DNA of 62,627 nt, taken from positions 1 to 62,627 of the forward strand of contig SVEH01000022.1 in the NCBI GenBank assembly GCA_015057455.1, given 5' to 3'. The stretch comes from Lachnospiraceae bacterium (GTDB lineage: Bacteria > Bacillota > Clostridia > Lachnospirales > Lachnospiraceae). Position 1 is the first letter of the stretch. Every line of letters begins with the position of its first letter. The translations under genes were made by a program, and so were the position numbers. Of the stretch, positions 44,979 through 53,775 are shown piece by piece. The notes beneath the pieces are model-generated. The model worked only from the letters and a program-made list of their open reading frames with translations, was not told where the DNA came from and searched no databases.

Positions 44979-45758
44979 CTAATGTGACTGTCTATAAACC
45001 TCATACATTATAAGAGCCGCACTTACAGCCGCATTAAGCGATTCAACTTGTCCCTCCATAGGTATCTTTATCATATTCTGTGCGATATCTACTACTTTAT
45101 CACTTATACCATTAGCCTCGTTTCCAATTATTATACCCGTTTTTTTGCAATAGTCAATAGTTGTATAAGATACTGCCCCTTCCAAATGTGCCGCATACAA
45201 ATCATACCCAGCTGCTATATATTTATTCTTTATAGCATCTACAAAGTTATCTTCATATATAAACGGCACTCTATATATTGCTCCCATAGTAGAACGAACT
45301 ACCTTGGGATTAAACATGTCTACAGATTCTTTACTAAGTACAATTCCATCGAATCCAGCACCTTCTGCAGTTCTTATCATTGTCCCTATATTACCTGGGT
45401 CCCTAATATCTTCAAGAAAAAGTAACTTAGATGTATCTTTCTTAATTATTTCATCAAAATTATATTCTGGTTGTTTTACTATTGCTAGTATTCCTTGTGG
45501 TGTCTTTGTCTGCGACATACCATCAAAGACTTTATCGGATACTATTTCATAATTACATACCTTATTATTAATCATTTTTTGAAAATTATCATTGTAAAAT
45601 GATTCCTTTACAAAAGTCATTATAACTTTATCCGACGGTATCTCATTATACATTTTTATACCTTCAACAACAAACTGCTTATTCTCATGTCTTAATTTAG
45701 ACTTTTGTTGTAATTGTAAAACGTATTTAATTTGCTTATTTGATGAACTTGATATCAT
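44979..45758 (-). CDS. TrmH/SpoU-family RNA 2'-O-methyltransferase
   Basis: This SPOUT-class methyltransferase acts on rRNA or tRNA with SAM. The N-terminal substrate-binding domain ('KQIKYVLQLQQKSKLRHENKQFVVEG') precedes the knot domain with motif 1 'LEDIRDPGNIGTMIRTAEGAGFDGIVLS', motif 2 'GIIIGNEANGIS' and motif 3 'IKIPMEGQVESLNAAVSAALIMYE'. The length is 259 aa. The exact target nucleotide cannot be read. AGAGGG precedes the ATG. It is downstream of the DUF1002 gene with a 20-base gap, probably co-transcribed. Confidence 0.92.
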   Translation of the reverse strand: MISSSSNKQIKYVLQLQQKSKLRHENKQFVVEGIKMYNEIPSDKVIMTFVKESFYNDNFQKMINNKVCNYEIVSDKVFDGMSQTKTPQGILAIVKQPEYNFDEIIKKDTSKLLFLEDIRDPGNIGTMIRTAEGAGFDGIVLSKESVDMFNPKVVRSTMGAIYRVPFIYEDNFVDAIKNKYIAAGYDLYAAHLEGAVSYTTIDYCKKTGIIIGNEANGISDKVVDIAQNMIKIPMEGQVESLNAAVSAALIMYEVYRQSH

Positions 45759-45779
45759 ATATACCCTCTTTTCAAACTT

Positions 45780-47030
45780 CTATTCTTGTGTTGGTGCTTC
45801 AGAAGCCTCTGATGCAGCTTCCCCCTCAGAGTCTGTACTACCATTACCTTCTGTTCCTGTACTTCCTTCTCCCTCTGAACCTTGTACTTCAGCTCCATCT
45901 TCATTGCCTGTGTCTGTTTCATCTGAAGAATCTGTTGTTTGTTCTTCTTTTGATTCTACTACTGTATCAGAATTAATTGTACTTTCATCTGTTGAGTTAA
46001 CAATTGCTCCATCTCCTAGTAATGAATCATCTGTATTATTAAGAATTCCCAAATCTTTATTCTCTGTCTCAGTATTATCTTTATTAGTAGTTTCTGCCTT
46101 TTCTTTCTCTCCACCGCCAAATAATCCTGCTATCCAGTTACCAATAGATTTAAAGAAATCACCTATTCCTTGGAAAAACTTACCTACAACTGCAACAAAT
46201 CCCTTTGCATCTTCTTTACTAATATCTATATCTAAATCCAAATCAATATCAAGATCTTTTGCTGCCTTAGTAGATATACCTTTTAATGTTGATTTAATTT
46301 TTTCATAATCATAATTTTGCTTAGCAACCTTCTGCATAATCTTTAAAATACTCTTTATTTGCTCATCTGTAAGATCTATTCCATAAGCTTTTGCTACTGC
46401 TTTAATTATCTTTCTAATATCTTCTTCTGAAGTAGCTCCTGATTCAATAACTTGTTCTTTTACTGAAGTTATTATTCCAGTTGCTGAATCTTTTGATTCT
46501 AACTGTTCTGCTAACTCAGATGTTGCTACAAGTTCTTCCGTTGCTAACTCTTTCTTTTCTTCATCTAACTCTTCACCTGTAACTTTTTCAAAAGCTTTTA
46601 ATATTCCTGTTAATGCTCCTGTTCCAGAAACTTCAAATGGTGATGCAGCTACAACATTACAATTGTATATACCAGCTGTTGTTAATGTTGTGGCTATCAT
46701 AGCTGAATCTACCATATTAAGATTAGCTATTTTAACATTTATTCCATTACCTTCTTCTGTCTCTTGAATATATGCACAGCTAAATGTCTTTCTACCTATC
46801 TGTGCCTCTGTTGCTACACCCTCTAAATATTCTCTTTCTTCTGCATTAGTTACTTCTATAACATTTACCTTATTAGCTTCAACTCCAAAATACTTAAACA
46901 TCATATCTTTTTGTTGTTGTGATAAATCTGCTCCTATAGTTACAACTGTTGCTTGATCTGCAAATGCTGTTATAGGCACCATAGTTACAAACATAACTAT
47001 AGCCATTATCAATGCTACTGTTTTTTTCAT
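45780..47030 (-). CDS. Secreted DUF1002 protein with acidic S/T/E tail
   Basis: A signal peptide (MKKTVALIMAIVMFVTMVPI ending near TAFA) is followed by a DUF1002 domain ('VVTIGADLSQQQKDMMFKYFG', 'VIEVTNAEEREYLEGVAT', 'GKKTFSCAYI'-type text, 'GIYNCNVVAASPFEVSGTGALTG'), as in B. subtilis YpuA. The middle region (about 240-310) is helical with 'GFFQGIGDFFKSIGNWIAGLFGG'. The last 100 residues are D/E/S/T-rich and disordered. Function is unknown; secretion and possible wall or membrane contact through the amphipathic WIAGLFGG segment are inferred. GGAGGC lies at proper distance. Confidence 0.88.
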   Translation of the reverse strand: MKKTVALIMAIVMFVTMVPITAFADQATVVTIGADLSQQQKDMMFKYFGVEANKVNVIEVTNAEEREYLEGVATEAQIGRKTFSCAYIQETEEGNGINVKIANLNMVDSAMIATTLTTAGIYNCNVVAASPFEVSGTGALTGILKAFEKVTGEELDEEKKELATEELVATSELAEQLESKDSATGIITSVKEQVIESGATSEEDIRKIIKAVAKAYGIDLTDEQIKSILKIMQKVAKQNYDYEKIKSTLKGISTKAAKDLDIDLDLDIDISKEDAKGFVAVVGKFFQGIGDFFKSIGNWIAGLFGGGEKEKAETTNKDNTETENKDLGILNNTDDSLLGDGAIVNSTDESTINSDTVVESKEEQTTDSSDETDTGNEDGAEVQGSEGEGSTGTEGNGSTDSEGEAASEASEAPTQE

Positions 47031-47210
47031 ATTTGCCTCCGTTCTAGTATTTCATCTACACTTTATGTATTTTTATGTTTCTAACTTCTATAGTATACAA
47101 TATTCTACATTCTTTTTAAAGATTTTTATTATATATGTCTTACATTTGATTATATATCTCTTTTACATTTGGTTATATATCTTATATTTGATTATATACT
47201 TGTATTCTAT

Positions 47211-47663
47211 CTAATCCTTCTGAGATATCTTATTACTCATAAAATATCTATCAAGTAAAGCATATAATTCTGGTTTTTGTTTCTTTAGCAACATAGGTCT
47301 CATATTACTATCTAAAAAGCAATGAGTTGACTGTCCTATTGCATATATTTCATTTTCTTCTTTATGTCTTACTTCATATTCCATCATAAACTTTATACCA
47401 TTAAATGCCTTAGGTATTATACTTACTGCAAATGTGTCAGCATAACCAAATGCCTTCTTATATGTACTAGATACTGAAAGTACTGGAATCATTATTCCTT
47501 CATCCTCTAACTGATCGTATGGACAACCAATTTGGTCCATAAAATCATCTCTTGCCTCTTCAAACCATTTAATGTAGTTTGAATGATGTACAATACCCAT
47601 TCTATCAGTTTCATAATAATATACTTTTCTTTCATATGGTTTTACTTCAAATATATTACTCAT
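47211..47663 (-). CDS. Hotdog-fold acyl-CoA thioesterase (YbgC/FadM type)
   Basis: A 150-aa single hotdog domain: 'YYYETDRMGIVHHSNYIKWFEEARDDFMDQIG' holds the catalytic Asp and His-His-Ser-Asn-Tyr stretch of the 4-hydroxybenzoyl-CoA/YbgC group. It would hydrolyse acyl-CoA or acyl-ACP thioesters; the chain length is unknown. There is no fatty-acid operon nearby. The start has GGAGAGG. It is upstream of the DUF1002 gene across an AT-rich, degenerate-repeat gap of about 180 bases. Confidence 0.9.
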   Translation of the reverse strand: MSNIFEVKPYERKVYYYETDRMGIVHHSNYIKWFEEARDDFMDQIGCPYDQLEDEGIMIPVLSVSSTYKKAFGYADTFAVSIIPKAFNGIKFMMEYEVRHKEENEIYAIGQSTHCFLDSNMRPMLLKKQKPELYALLDRYFMSNKISQKD

Positions 47664-47787
47664 CTTGCACCTCTCCTTACATTTTTATCCAAACTAATTC
47701 TTATAATACCACTCCTATTTTCTGTATGCAAGTTTTCTAAACTGTTCTATAAAATGAGCTATAAAAAAAACTTTAAATTATACGCTC

Positions 47788-47843
47788 AAAATCAAATAAA
47801 CTATAATTTGTAGATATCTACAAATTATAGTTTATTTGATTTT
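47788..47843. terminator. Perfect 56-base palindrome at a stop codon
   Basis: Bases 47788-47843 are a perfect palindrome centred on GATATC, with no mismatch in 28 base pairs. The right end reaches the first base of the TAA stop (minus strand) of the MCP/Cache gene. It is A/T-rich and flanked by T-tracts on both sides, so it could terminate transcription in either direction. The arm shares 16 bases (AAATTATAGTTTATTT) with the region just after another stop at 40298-40313. Confidence 0.75.
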
Positions 47844-48856
47844 TAACTTACATTGTTTATAATTTCTCTTATTATTACAGACCACCCTTTACCTTCATAA
47901 TATAAATGGCCAACAGAGCGAGCATAGCCTATAATTGCTTTTATTTCTCCATTACTGACTTCTATCTCATATCCATATTCTTCTCCGTCTACAACTTTTC
48001 TTGCTACACTCATACTTTCTGTAAGATTTTTTTCTATTTTTTCTTCTATATTAGATGCAATTACATCTCCATTGTTGTTTATTAAATATAATTCTCCTAA
48101 TTCACTTACTTTTACCAGTTTTAAATCTTCTATTATTTGATTCCAATCTATTATGCTTATAACTGTTCCTATTATTTGATTATCTTCGCTTTTTATAGGC
48201 ATACAATATACTATTATTTGCTCATCTATTAATGTATCTAAGCATGGTTCTGATATATAACACTCTTGTTTTCTTAATACTTTTTTATACCACTTTTTAT
48301 CTATAAACTTTTGTCTTATTACATTGTCACTATTCTCTACAGCGTATAGTATAGTCCCTTCAATATCTGTAATAATTATATTTTTATAGATATTCTTAAT
48401 TTCTACTGTTTTTTCAAAGAATCTTCCTACTATCTTATTATCCGTAGTTTTATCTTTTAGATACTTTTTTATACATTCTAACTCTGCCCAACTTACTATA
48501 TCGCTTTTACATTCACACAATGTCCTATCTATTCTTTCTATTGTATAATAAGCTGTATCAGCAACTTTCACACCTAATAAGTTCCCTATGCATTCATTTA
48601 ATGTTTCCATATATTTCCTACCCTCACTAGTAGCATTTTGAGTGACATCTGAACATTCACTTATGTCATTTGCTATAGCAGCAAATCCCTTTCCGTCTGT
48701 TCCTACTCTTGATGCTTCTATAGATGAATTAATGGATAACATTTTGGTTTTATTCATTACACTATTTATATTATTGATTATATCCATCATTCCATTATAT
48801 GAATCAGTTACTTTACTAATTAAATGTGAAATATTATGTATTTGATTATTTTCCAT
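47843..48856 (-). CDS. Soluble chemoreceptor-like protein: MCP tip plus Cache/PAS sensor
   Basis: Residues about 1-75 hold a short piece of the MCP signalling hairpin ('KMLSINSSIEASRVGTDGKGFAAIANDISE'). A C-terminal half of about 200 residues follows with Cache/PAS-like text ('IIITDIEGTILYAVENSD', 'KKWYKKVLRKQECYISEPCLD', 'VYCMPIKSEDNQIIGTVISIIDW'). No TM helix or signal peptide is visible, so both parts are cytoplasmic. The order (signalling, then sensor) and the very short signalling part are unusual; a normal cytoplasmic MCP module is about 250 residues. It may act as a receptor-array accessory or a soluble sensor. GGAGAATAGAG precedes the ATG; the gene follows the ferredoxin-like gene by 27 bases. 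Confidence 0.75.
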   Translation of the reverse strand: MENNQIHNISHLISKVTDSYNGMMDIINNINSVMNKTKMLSINSSIEASRVGTDGKGFAAIANDISECSDVTQNATSEGRKYMETLNECIGNLLGVKVADTAYYTIERIDRTLCECKSDIVSWAELECIKKYLKDKTTDNKIVGRFFEKTVEIKNIYKNIIITDIEGTILYAVENSDNVIRQKFIDKKWYKKVLRKQECYISEPCLDTLIDEQIIVYCMPIKSEDNQIIGTVISIIDWNQIIEDLKLVKVSELGELYLINNNGDVIASNIEEKIEKNLTESMSVARKVVDGEEYGYEIEVSNGEIKAIIGYARSVGHLYYEGKGWSVIIREIINNVS

Positions 48857-48883
48857 CTCTATTCTCCAATAAAATTTGATTGT

Positions 48884-51484
48884 CTAGAAATCAAATAAAC
48901 TATCTGCCATACTATCAACTTGCTTTACATCATTTTTCTTTTCTTCTACCTTTTGAGTAGGTACTATATCTTCTAGTTTCATAAGATCTGCAGCTTGACT
49001 TGGCGTTAATAAATCATCATCTACACCATCATTATCTTCATCTTTAATTAATGATATTTTCTCACTTTCAATATCCATTAAGCTAACATCATCTGTAGAA
49101 CTAACAATATCAACTAAATCTCCCATTTTTAACTCAAATGATGTCTTAGCTTCTTCCTGTTTTGGTTCTACTTTCAATTCATCCAAACTAGGTAATCCCA
49201 CGCTATCTGCACTCATTCCCAATCCTACTTTAGGAACATCTCCTAAACCAGTTCCAACAACATCTCCTAAACCATGTTCTGGAACAGTTTGTAATCCTGG
49301 TTTTATATCCATCATTAGATGTGGTTCTTGTTTTTGTTCTTCAGGTTTTAATTTTTCTTCTTGTTTTGATTCCTCAATATTAACCGTTTGTACTTTTTCT
49401 TCTTGTTTCTCGTCATCTGTGCTTACTGGTGGTGGTAATATTTTATCTTGTGGAATTTCTATTTTTATTGGTCCTTCCACTTCTGGTGCCCCATTTATCT
49501 CAAATTCAGGAACATCATCTATAGTTGCTGTTGATTTATTATCAACAATATTATTAACATTAAACTTTCTTGGCTCTGGTATCGGATCTAATACCAAATC
49601 ATCAAATGCACCAAAATCTCCTAATTTCTTATCCTCTTCACTATTAGCTATTATACTTGGTATCTCTAATTGTGATATATCTTCCATCTCTGGCATTGTT
49701 TCTCCCGCCATTGGTGCCTCCATATTATCTATCATACTTGGCATCTCTAACTGTGGTAACTCTTCCATTTCTGGCATTGTTTCTCCCGCCATTGGTGCCT
49801 CCATATTATCTATCATGCTTGGCATCTCTAACTGTGGTAACTCTTCCATCTCTGGCATTGTTTCTCCCGCCATTGGTGCCTCCATATTATCTATCATACT
49901 TGGCATCTCTAGCTGTGGTAACTCTTCCATCTCTGGCATTGTTTCTCCCGCCATTGGTGCCTCCATATTATCTATCATACTTGGCATCTCTAACTGTGGT
50001 AACTCTTCCATCTCTGGCATTGTTTCTCCCACCATTGGTGCCTCCATATTATCTATCATACTTGGCATTTCTAACTGTGGTAACTCTTCCATCTCTGGCA
50101 TTGTTTCTCCCACCATTGGTGCCTCCATATTATCTATCATACTTGGCATCTCTAACTGTGGTAACTCTTCCATCTCTGGCATTGTACCTTCCACCATCGA
50201 TACCTTCGTTTCTCCTTGCATATTTGATATATCTTTCACTGTATTAGACATATCTACTGGCGGCATATCGTTCATTATATTTGACATACCCACTGGTGGC
50301 ATATCGTTCATTATATTTGACATACCTACTGGTGGCATATCATTCATTGTATTTGGCATACCTACTGGTGGCATATCGTTCATTATATTTGACATACCTA
50401 CTGGTGGCATATCGTTCATTGTATTTGGCATACCTACTGGTGGCATATCGTTCATTGTATTTGGCATACCTACTGGTGGCATATCATTCATTGTATTCAA
50501 CATACCTGCAGTTGGTATATCATTCATTGTATTCAACATACCTGCAGTTGGTATATCATTCATTGATATATCCCCTGCCTCTGACATAATATTATTGCCC
50601 ATTTGTGAAACTGAATTTTCTCCAATTGACGGCACATTACTTACTACAGGTGCAGTATTTTTCTTCATTTTTTTAGCTTCCATAGCCGTCATAGTATTAC
50701 CTGTATTACTGTTAATAAATATCTCTATTTCTTTTCTTTCTTCACAGTCCTTTTTTAATTTTGACGCTATTGCACTAATCTTTGCTTTTGGCATTATTCT
50801 TGCTTTAGCAGGACAATATGTGACACATCTCATACATGAAATACATCTTGTTTCATCAGTTTCTTTTGTATCATCTAGTGGAATAGCCCCCACAGGACAA
50901 TTAATTGCACAAACTCCACAATCAATACACTTACCAGCAACCGATGGTATTAATTCCATATTTTTCAATTCTCTATAGGTATCATTACCTTTTAATTTAG
51001 CAAAATTAAATCCATTTTTTTCTGCAATATATTCTCTTACAGCTACAGCCATTGTTAATAATTTTGCTGAATCTTCCTCATCTATTCTTCCTTGTGCAAT
51101 TTCTGGCACAATTGAATGTTCTGTTGGTACAGCTAAGGCTGCTACTACATAAAAGCCTTTTGATTCAATAACATCTTGCAATTCACACAATGTATCTTCA
51201 TAATGTCTATTTCCATATGTAGTTATAATTATTGCTGGTGTATTATTACCTTTCATTTGCTTTATTCTCTGAGTTGCTGTCACTGGCACTCTTCCACAAT
51301 ATGAAGGTACAGCAAATACACATAAGTCATCATCATATATATCAAACTTATCAAATTCCACATTCATATTTGTTAAATCTACTTTTGTTCTAGGTATATT
51401 CCACGCTTTGCTAAAAACATCTATAACTTTTTTTGTATGCCCTGTCGGACTAAAATATACTTCATATAAACCGCTAATCTTCAT
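48884..51484 (-). CDS. EFR1-type flavodoxin/ferredoxin protein with two repeat arrays
   Basis: The N-terminal flavodoxin-like domain (about 1-150: 'YEVYFSPTGHTKKVIDVFSKAW', 'VFAVPSYCGRVPVTA', 'IITTYGNRHYEDTLCEL') and two [4Fe-4S] motifs ('CIDCGVCAINCPVGAI', 'CISCMRCVTYCPAKAR') match the EFR1 family of electron carriers. Then come nine 12-residue units (MNDMPPVGMPNT type), seven 27-residue units (GETMPEMEELPQLEMPSMID type) and an acidic tail of about 240 residues ending ADSLFDF. Normal EFR1 proteins end after the ferredoxin part (about 260 residues), so some 600 residues are extra. ATG 51484 is chosen over 51514 by AGGAG spacing and the family start. No TM is seen; cytoplasmic. Confidence 0.83.
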   Translation of the reverse strand: MKISGLYEVYFSPTGHTKKVIDVFSKAWNIPRTKVDLTNMNVEFDKFDIYDDDLCVFAVPSYCGRVPVTATQRIKQMKGNNTPAIIITTYGNRHYEDTLCELQDVIESKGFYVVAALAVPTEHSIVPEIAQGRIDEEDSAKLLTMAVAVREYIAEKNGFNFAKLKGNDTYRELKNMELIPSVAGKCIDCGVCAINCPVGAIPLDDTKETDETRCISCMRCVTYCPAKARIMPKAKISAIASKLKKDCEERKEIEIFINSNTGNTMTAMEAKKMKKNTAPVVSNVPSIGENSVSQMGNNIMSEAGDISMNDIPTAGMLNTMNDIPTAGMLNTMNDMPPVGMPNTMNDMPPVGMPNTMNDMPPVGMSNIMNDMPPVGMPNTMNDMPPVGMSNIMNDMPPVGMSNIMNDMPPVDMSNTVKDISNMQGETKVSMVEGTMPEMEELPQLEMPSMIDNMEAPMVGETMPEMEELPQLEMPSMIDNMEAPMVGETMPEMEELPQLEMPSMIDNMEAPMAGETMPEMEELPQLEMPSMIDNMEAPMAGETMPEMEELPQLEMPSMIDNMEAPMAGETMPEMEELPQLEMPSMIDNMEAPMAGETMPEMEDISQLEIPSIIANSEEDKKLGDFGAFDDLVLDPIPEPRKFNVNNIVDNKSTATIDDVPEFEINGAPEVEGPIKIEIPQDKILPPPVSTDDEKQEEKVQTVNIEESKQEEKLKPEEQKQEPHLMMDIKPGLQTVPEHGLGDVVGTGLGDVPKVGLGMSADSVGLPSLDELKVEPKQEEAKTSFELKMGDLVDIVSSTDDVSLMDIESEKISLIKDEDNDGVDDDLLTPSQAADLMKLEDIVPTQKVEEKKNDVKQVDSMADSLFDF
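49645..50195 (-). repeat. 81-bp in-frame tandem repeat array
   Basis: Six near-identical 81-bp units and one degenerate end unit encode GETMPEMEELPQLEMPSMID plus NMEAPMV/A. The units differ by only a few bases (for example CCCGCC/CCCACC), pointing to recent expansion. Confidence 0.93.
50230..50566 (-). repeat. 36-bp in-frame tandem repeat array
   Basis: Nine 36-bp units encode a 12-residue unit, two of the type MNDIPTAGMLNT and seven of the type MNDMPPVGM(P/S)N(T/I). It directly precedes the 81-bp array in the protein. Confidence 0.93.
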
Positions 51485-51594
51485 ATCTATCATTCTCCTA
51501 ACTAGCAATTTCAAAATTTTCTGTGATTTTTTATATTATAAAAAGACATAATTATTCTATTACCTATTTTATTTCGTAGAATTTAACTAAAAAA

Positions 51595-51651
51595 ATAATA
51601 GTGTTATAATAAATTCTCTAATTTGTAAAGAATTCTTCTTAACACTATTAT
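51595..51651 (-). terminator. Terminator of the YolD/Y-polymerase operon
   Basis: A 12-bp stem ATAATAGTGTTA/TAACACTATTAT encloses an inner AATTCT hairpin and is followed on the minus strand by TTTTTTTAG. Confidence 0.85.
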
Positions 51652-51661
51652 AATCTTCTAC

Positions 51662-52081
51662 CTACCAATCTATATCCAGTATATACTCCATCGGTATCTT
51701 TATTCCATTATCCATAATTACCTTATGTTCAATATCATCAATTTTTTTTACAATACCTATATCTGTTAAATACGACCCTCCTGTTTTTAACTTATCTGGA
51801 CTAAAATACGTAATTGATACTCTTCTTTCTTTCTCTTTACCATTAACTATCTCATATAATTTTTGATTTATACTTTCAATCTGTATATCATCTAACTGCA
51901 CTTGTTTATCTGTAAGTCTTGCTGTTTCATCTATAGCTTCTTCGTGTCCTGTTAAAGCTGCAAAAGGTGCAAACTGCGCTGCTCTATCATGCAACGACAT
52001 ATGTGGTCTTTTATTTGACTGATGGTGTTGCAAATTAATAATATCATCATATCTATATTCATCTTTATAATATCCACTCAT
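51662..52081 (-). CDS. YolD-like protein linked to Y-family polymerase
   Basis: A 139-residue protein with 'RPHMSLHDRAAQFAPFAALTGHEEAIDETARLTD' near the middle, a hallmark of YolD-like proteins that accompany UmuC/DinB-type polymerases in Firmicutes. A YolD/WYL-like beta domain follows ('VSITYFSPDKLKTGGSYLTDIGIVKKID'). Its exact role is unknown; partner or regulator of the polymerase is inferred from constant linkage. The ATG overlaps the polymerase stop by four bases (ATGA), so the genes are translationally coupled. A strong terminator follows. Confidence 0.87.
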   Translation of the reverse strand: MSGYYKDEYRYDDIINLQHHQSNKRPHMSLHDRAAQFAPFAALTGHEEAIDETARLTDKQVQLDDIQIESINQKLYEIVNGKEKERRVSITYFSPDKLKTGGSYLTDIGIVKKIDDIEHKVIMDNGIKIPMEYILDIDW

Positions 52082-53604
52082 GCCTTATGACCTCCAATCT
52101 GTCCATTTCGTTCCCTAGTCATAGCACCTTCTTCAAAATTCATTCCCTTTAAAAGAGCATTCTTACCATACTTCTTCTGTATATCTATAATAGCATGCTG
52201 TATCTTCTTCTCCTTTTCTAACTGCTTACGTTCCTCTTTTCTCTTCTTCTCCAACTGAGAATAATCTGTAAATAAATCCAATTGTTCAAAACTAGTTTCT
52301 TCCTTTGTATGATTTTCATACACTACTTTTGATGCTACAATATTAATTCTTCTAATCAATAAATCTTTGTTAATAATTCTATCATAAAGCTCCATTACTC
52401 CATCCATAATTATTCTAGTTGAAGATGTTGCACATGACAAATTAACAGTTCCATGGGCATGCTTAGGTATTAATCTACCATAATGATCTGTTGTAATCTC
52501 ACCTTTATATCTACTTCTTATAACTGGATCAGTTAAACTTTCTCTATCATACCCTATAGTAAGCACCATCTGATTAGTTACTAAATGCTTATCTACCATA
52601 TCAAGTACTAATAAATCTGTCATTTCTTTTACTATAAGTCTTGCTTTATCAGCCGTATAAGGACATTGCAATACCTGTCCTGAACTTATACTTGTACTCT
52701 GTGGTCTATAATTCTTAATTTCTTCAATAGTTGTTGGCTCCCATCCCCATGCATGGTCAATTAATAATTCTGCATTAATTCCAAATAACTTATATAATAA
52801 TTCTTCATTATAAAATTCATCTTCAGCTCCTAAAGAGCATCTTGCTATATCTCCCATAGTGTATATTCCATGGGCATATAATTTCTTAGCATATCCATTA
52901 CCTATTCTCCAAAAATCTGTTAGCGGCGTATGATTCCACAATAACTTTCTATAACTCATCTCATCTAGCTCAGCTATTCGTACACCATCTTTATCTGCTG
53001 GCATCTTCTTTGCAACAATATCCATAGCTATCTTACATAAATACATATTACTTCCTATACCTGCAGTTGCTGTTACACCAGTGGTCTTTAACACATCTCT
53101 TATTATGGTCATAGCTAATTCATGCGCCGTCATCTTATATATATTCAAGTAAGCTGTAACATCCATAAATACTTCATCAATTGAATAAACATGCATATCT
53201 TCTGGTGCAACATACTTAAGATATATATCATATATCATTGTGCTATATTTCATATAGTAGGCCATTCTTGGTGACGCCACTATATACGAAAGCTCCAATT
53301 CTGGAATCTTTGCTAACTCTACTGCATTAAACGATGTACCATTAAATTTCCTTCCATGCAACTTCTGACTTCTATTTATATTCACTTCTCTAACTTTTTG
53401 TATAACTTCAAATAATCGTGGTCTACCAGGAACCCCAACACTCTTTAGCGCTGGCGTAACTGCTAAGCATATAGTCTTATCTGTTCTACTTGCATCTGCT
53501 ACCACTAAATTAGTTGTTAATGGATCTAAACCTCTCTCAACACACTCTACTGATGCAAAAAAAGATTTTAAATCAATTGCTATATATGTTCTATTAGACA
53601 TCAA
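52078..53604 (-). CDS. Y-family translesion DNA polymerase (UmuC/DinB-like)
   Basis: An error-prone polymerase for damaged templates. The palm text has metal ligands in 'YIAIDLKSFFASVECVERG' (near 7-25) and 'HVYSIDEVFMDVT' (Asp-Glu). 'TTGVTATAGIGSNMYLCKIAMDIVAKK' (helix-hairpin-helix side) and the little-finger domain follow, then a K/E-rich coiled C-terminus. The length of 508 aa is longer than DinB (about 350-420) and closer to UvrX/UmuC types. Its promoter overlaps a near-consensus LexA box, so it is expected to be SOS-induced. It is followed by the overlapping YolD-like gene. Confidence 0.93.
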   Translation of the reverse strand: MMSNRTYIAIDLKSFFASVECVERGLDPLTTNLVVADASRTDKTICLAVTPALKSVGVPGRPRLFEVIQKVREVNINRSQKLHGRKFNGTSFNAVELAKIPELELSYIVASPRMAYYMKYSTMIYDIYLKYVAPEDMHVYSIDEVFMDVTAYLNIYKMTAHELAMTIIRDVLKTTGVTATAGIGSNMYLCKIAMDIVAKKMPADKDGVRIAELDEMSYRKLLWNHTPLTDFWRIGNGYAKKLYAHGIYTMGDIARCSLGAEDEFYNEELLYKLFGINAELLIDHAWGWEPTTIEEIKNYRPQSTSISSGQVLQCPYTADKARLIVKEMTDLLVLDMVDKHLVTNQMVLTIGYDRESLTDPVIRSRYKGEITTDHYGRLIPKHAHGTVNLSCATSSTRIIMDGVMELYDRIINKDLLIRRINIVASKVVYENHTKEETSFEQLDLFTDYSQLEKKRKEERKQLEKEKKIQHAIIDIQKKYGKNALLKGMNFEEGAMTRERNGQIGGHKA

Positions 53605-53622
53605 CTCATCTTCAACTCCCTA

Positions 53623-53678
53623 TTGATTTCGAATGTATGTTCGTGTATAATTATATCATAGTGATTATCTTATTTCAA
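53623..53678. promoter_or_regulatory. Divergent SOS promoter pair around one LexA box
   Basis: CGAATGTATGTTCG (53630-53643) matches the Gram-positive LexA box CGAACN4GTTCG with one mismatch. On the minus strand TTGAAA (53673-53678), 17 bases and TATAAT (53650-53655) form a promoter with the box six bases downstream of the -10. On the plus strand TTGATT (53623-53628), 17 bases and TATAAT (53646-53651) form a promoter with the box filling the spacer. The two -10 hexamers overlap in a short AT palindrome. One repressor site could therefore block both directions. Confidence 0.85.
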
Positions 53679-53736
53679 GCAAGAAAACTATTTTAAAGTA
53701 AAATATTAGATTTTATACTATTAGGAGTGATTTAAA

Positions 53737-53775
53737 TTGAACAATATTTTTAAGAAACTAGGTGATTTATTATGA
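53737..53775 (+). CDS. 12-codon leader ORF overlapping the next start
   Basis: A TTG start preceded nine bases upstream by AGGAG (53723-53727) opens the frame MNNIFKKLGDLL and stops at TGA 53773-53775, overlapping the ATG of the next gene (ATGA). It lies in the leader from the SOS promoter. The peptide would be short and amphipathic. The overlap suggests translational coupling. Whether it is translated is unproven; it may only provide a ribosome-loading site. Confidence 0.4.
   Translation: MNNIFKKLGDLL

Noticed and set aside
49419..50978. 519-residue plus-strand frame and other long frames opposite the ferredoxin-like gene
   Set aside because: Repeats with a period divisible by three keep antisense frames open. 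The minus frame has the ferredoxin motifs and a ribosome site.
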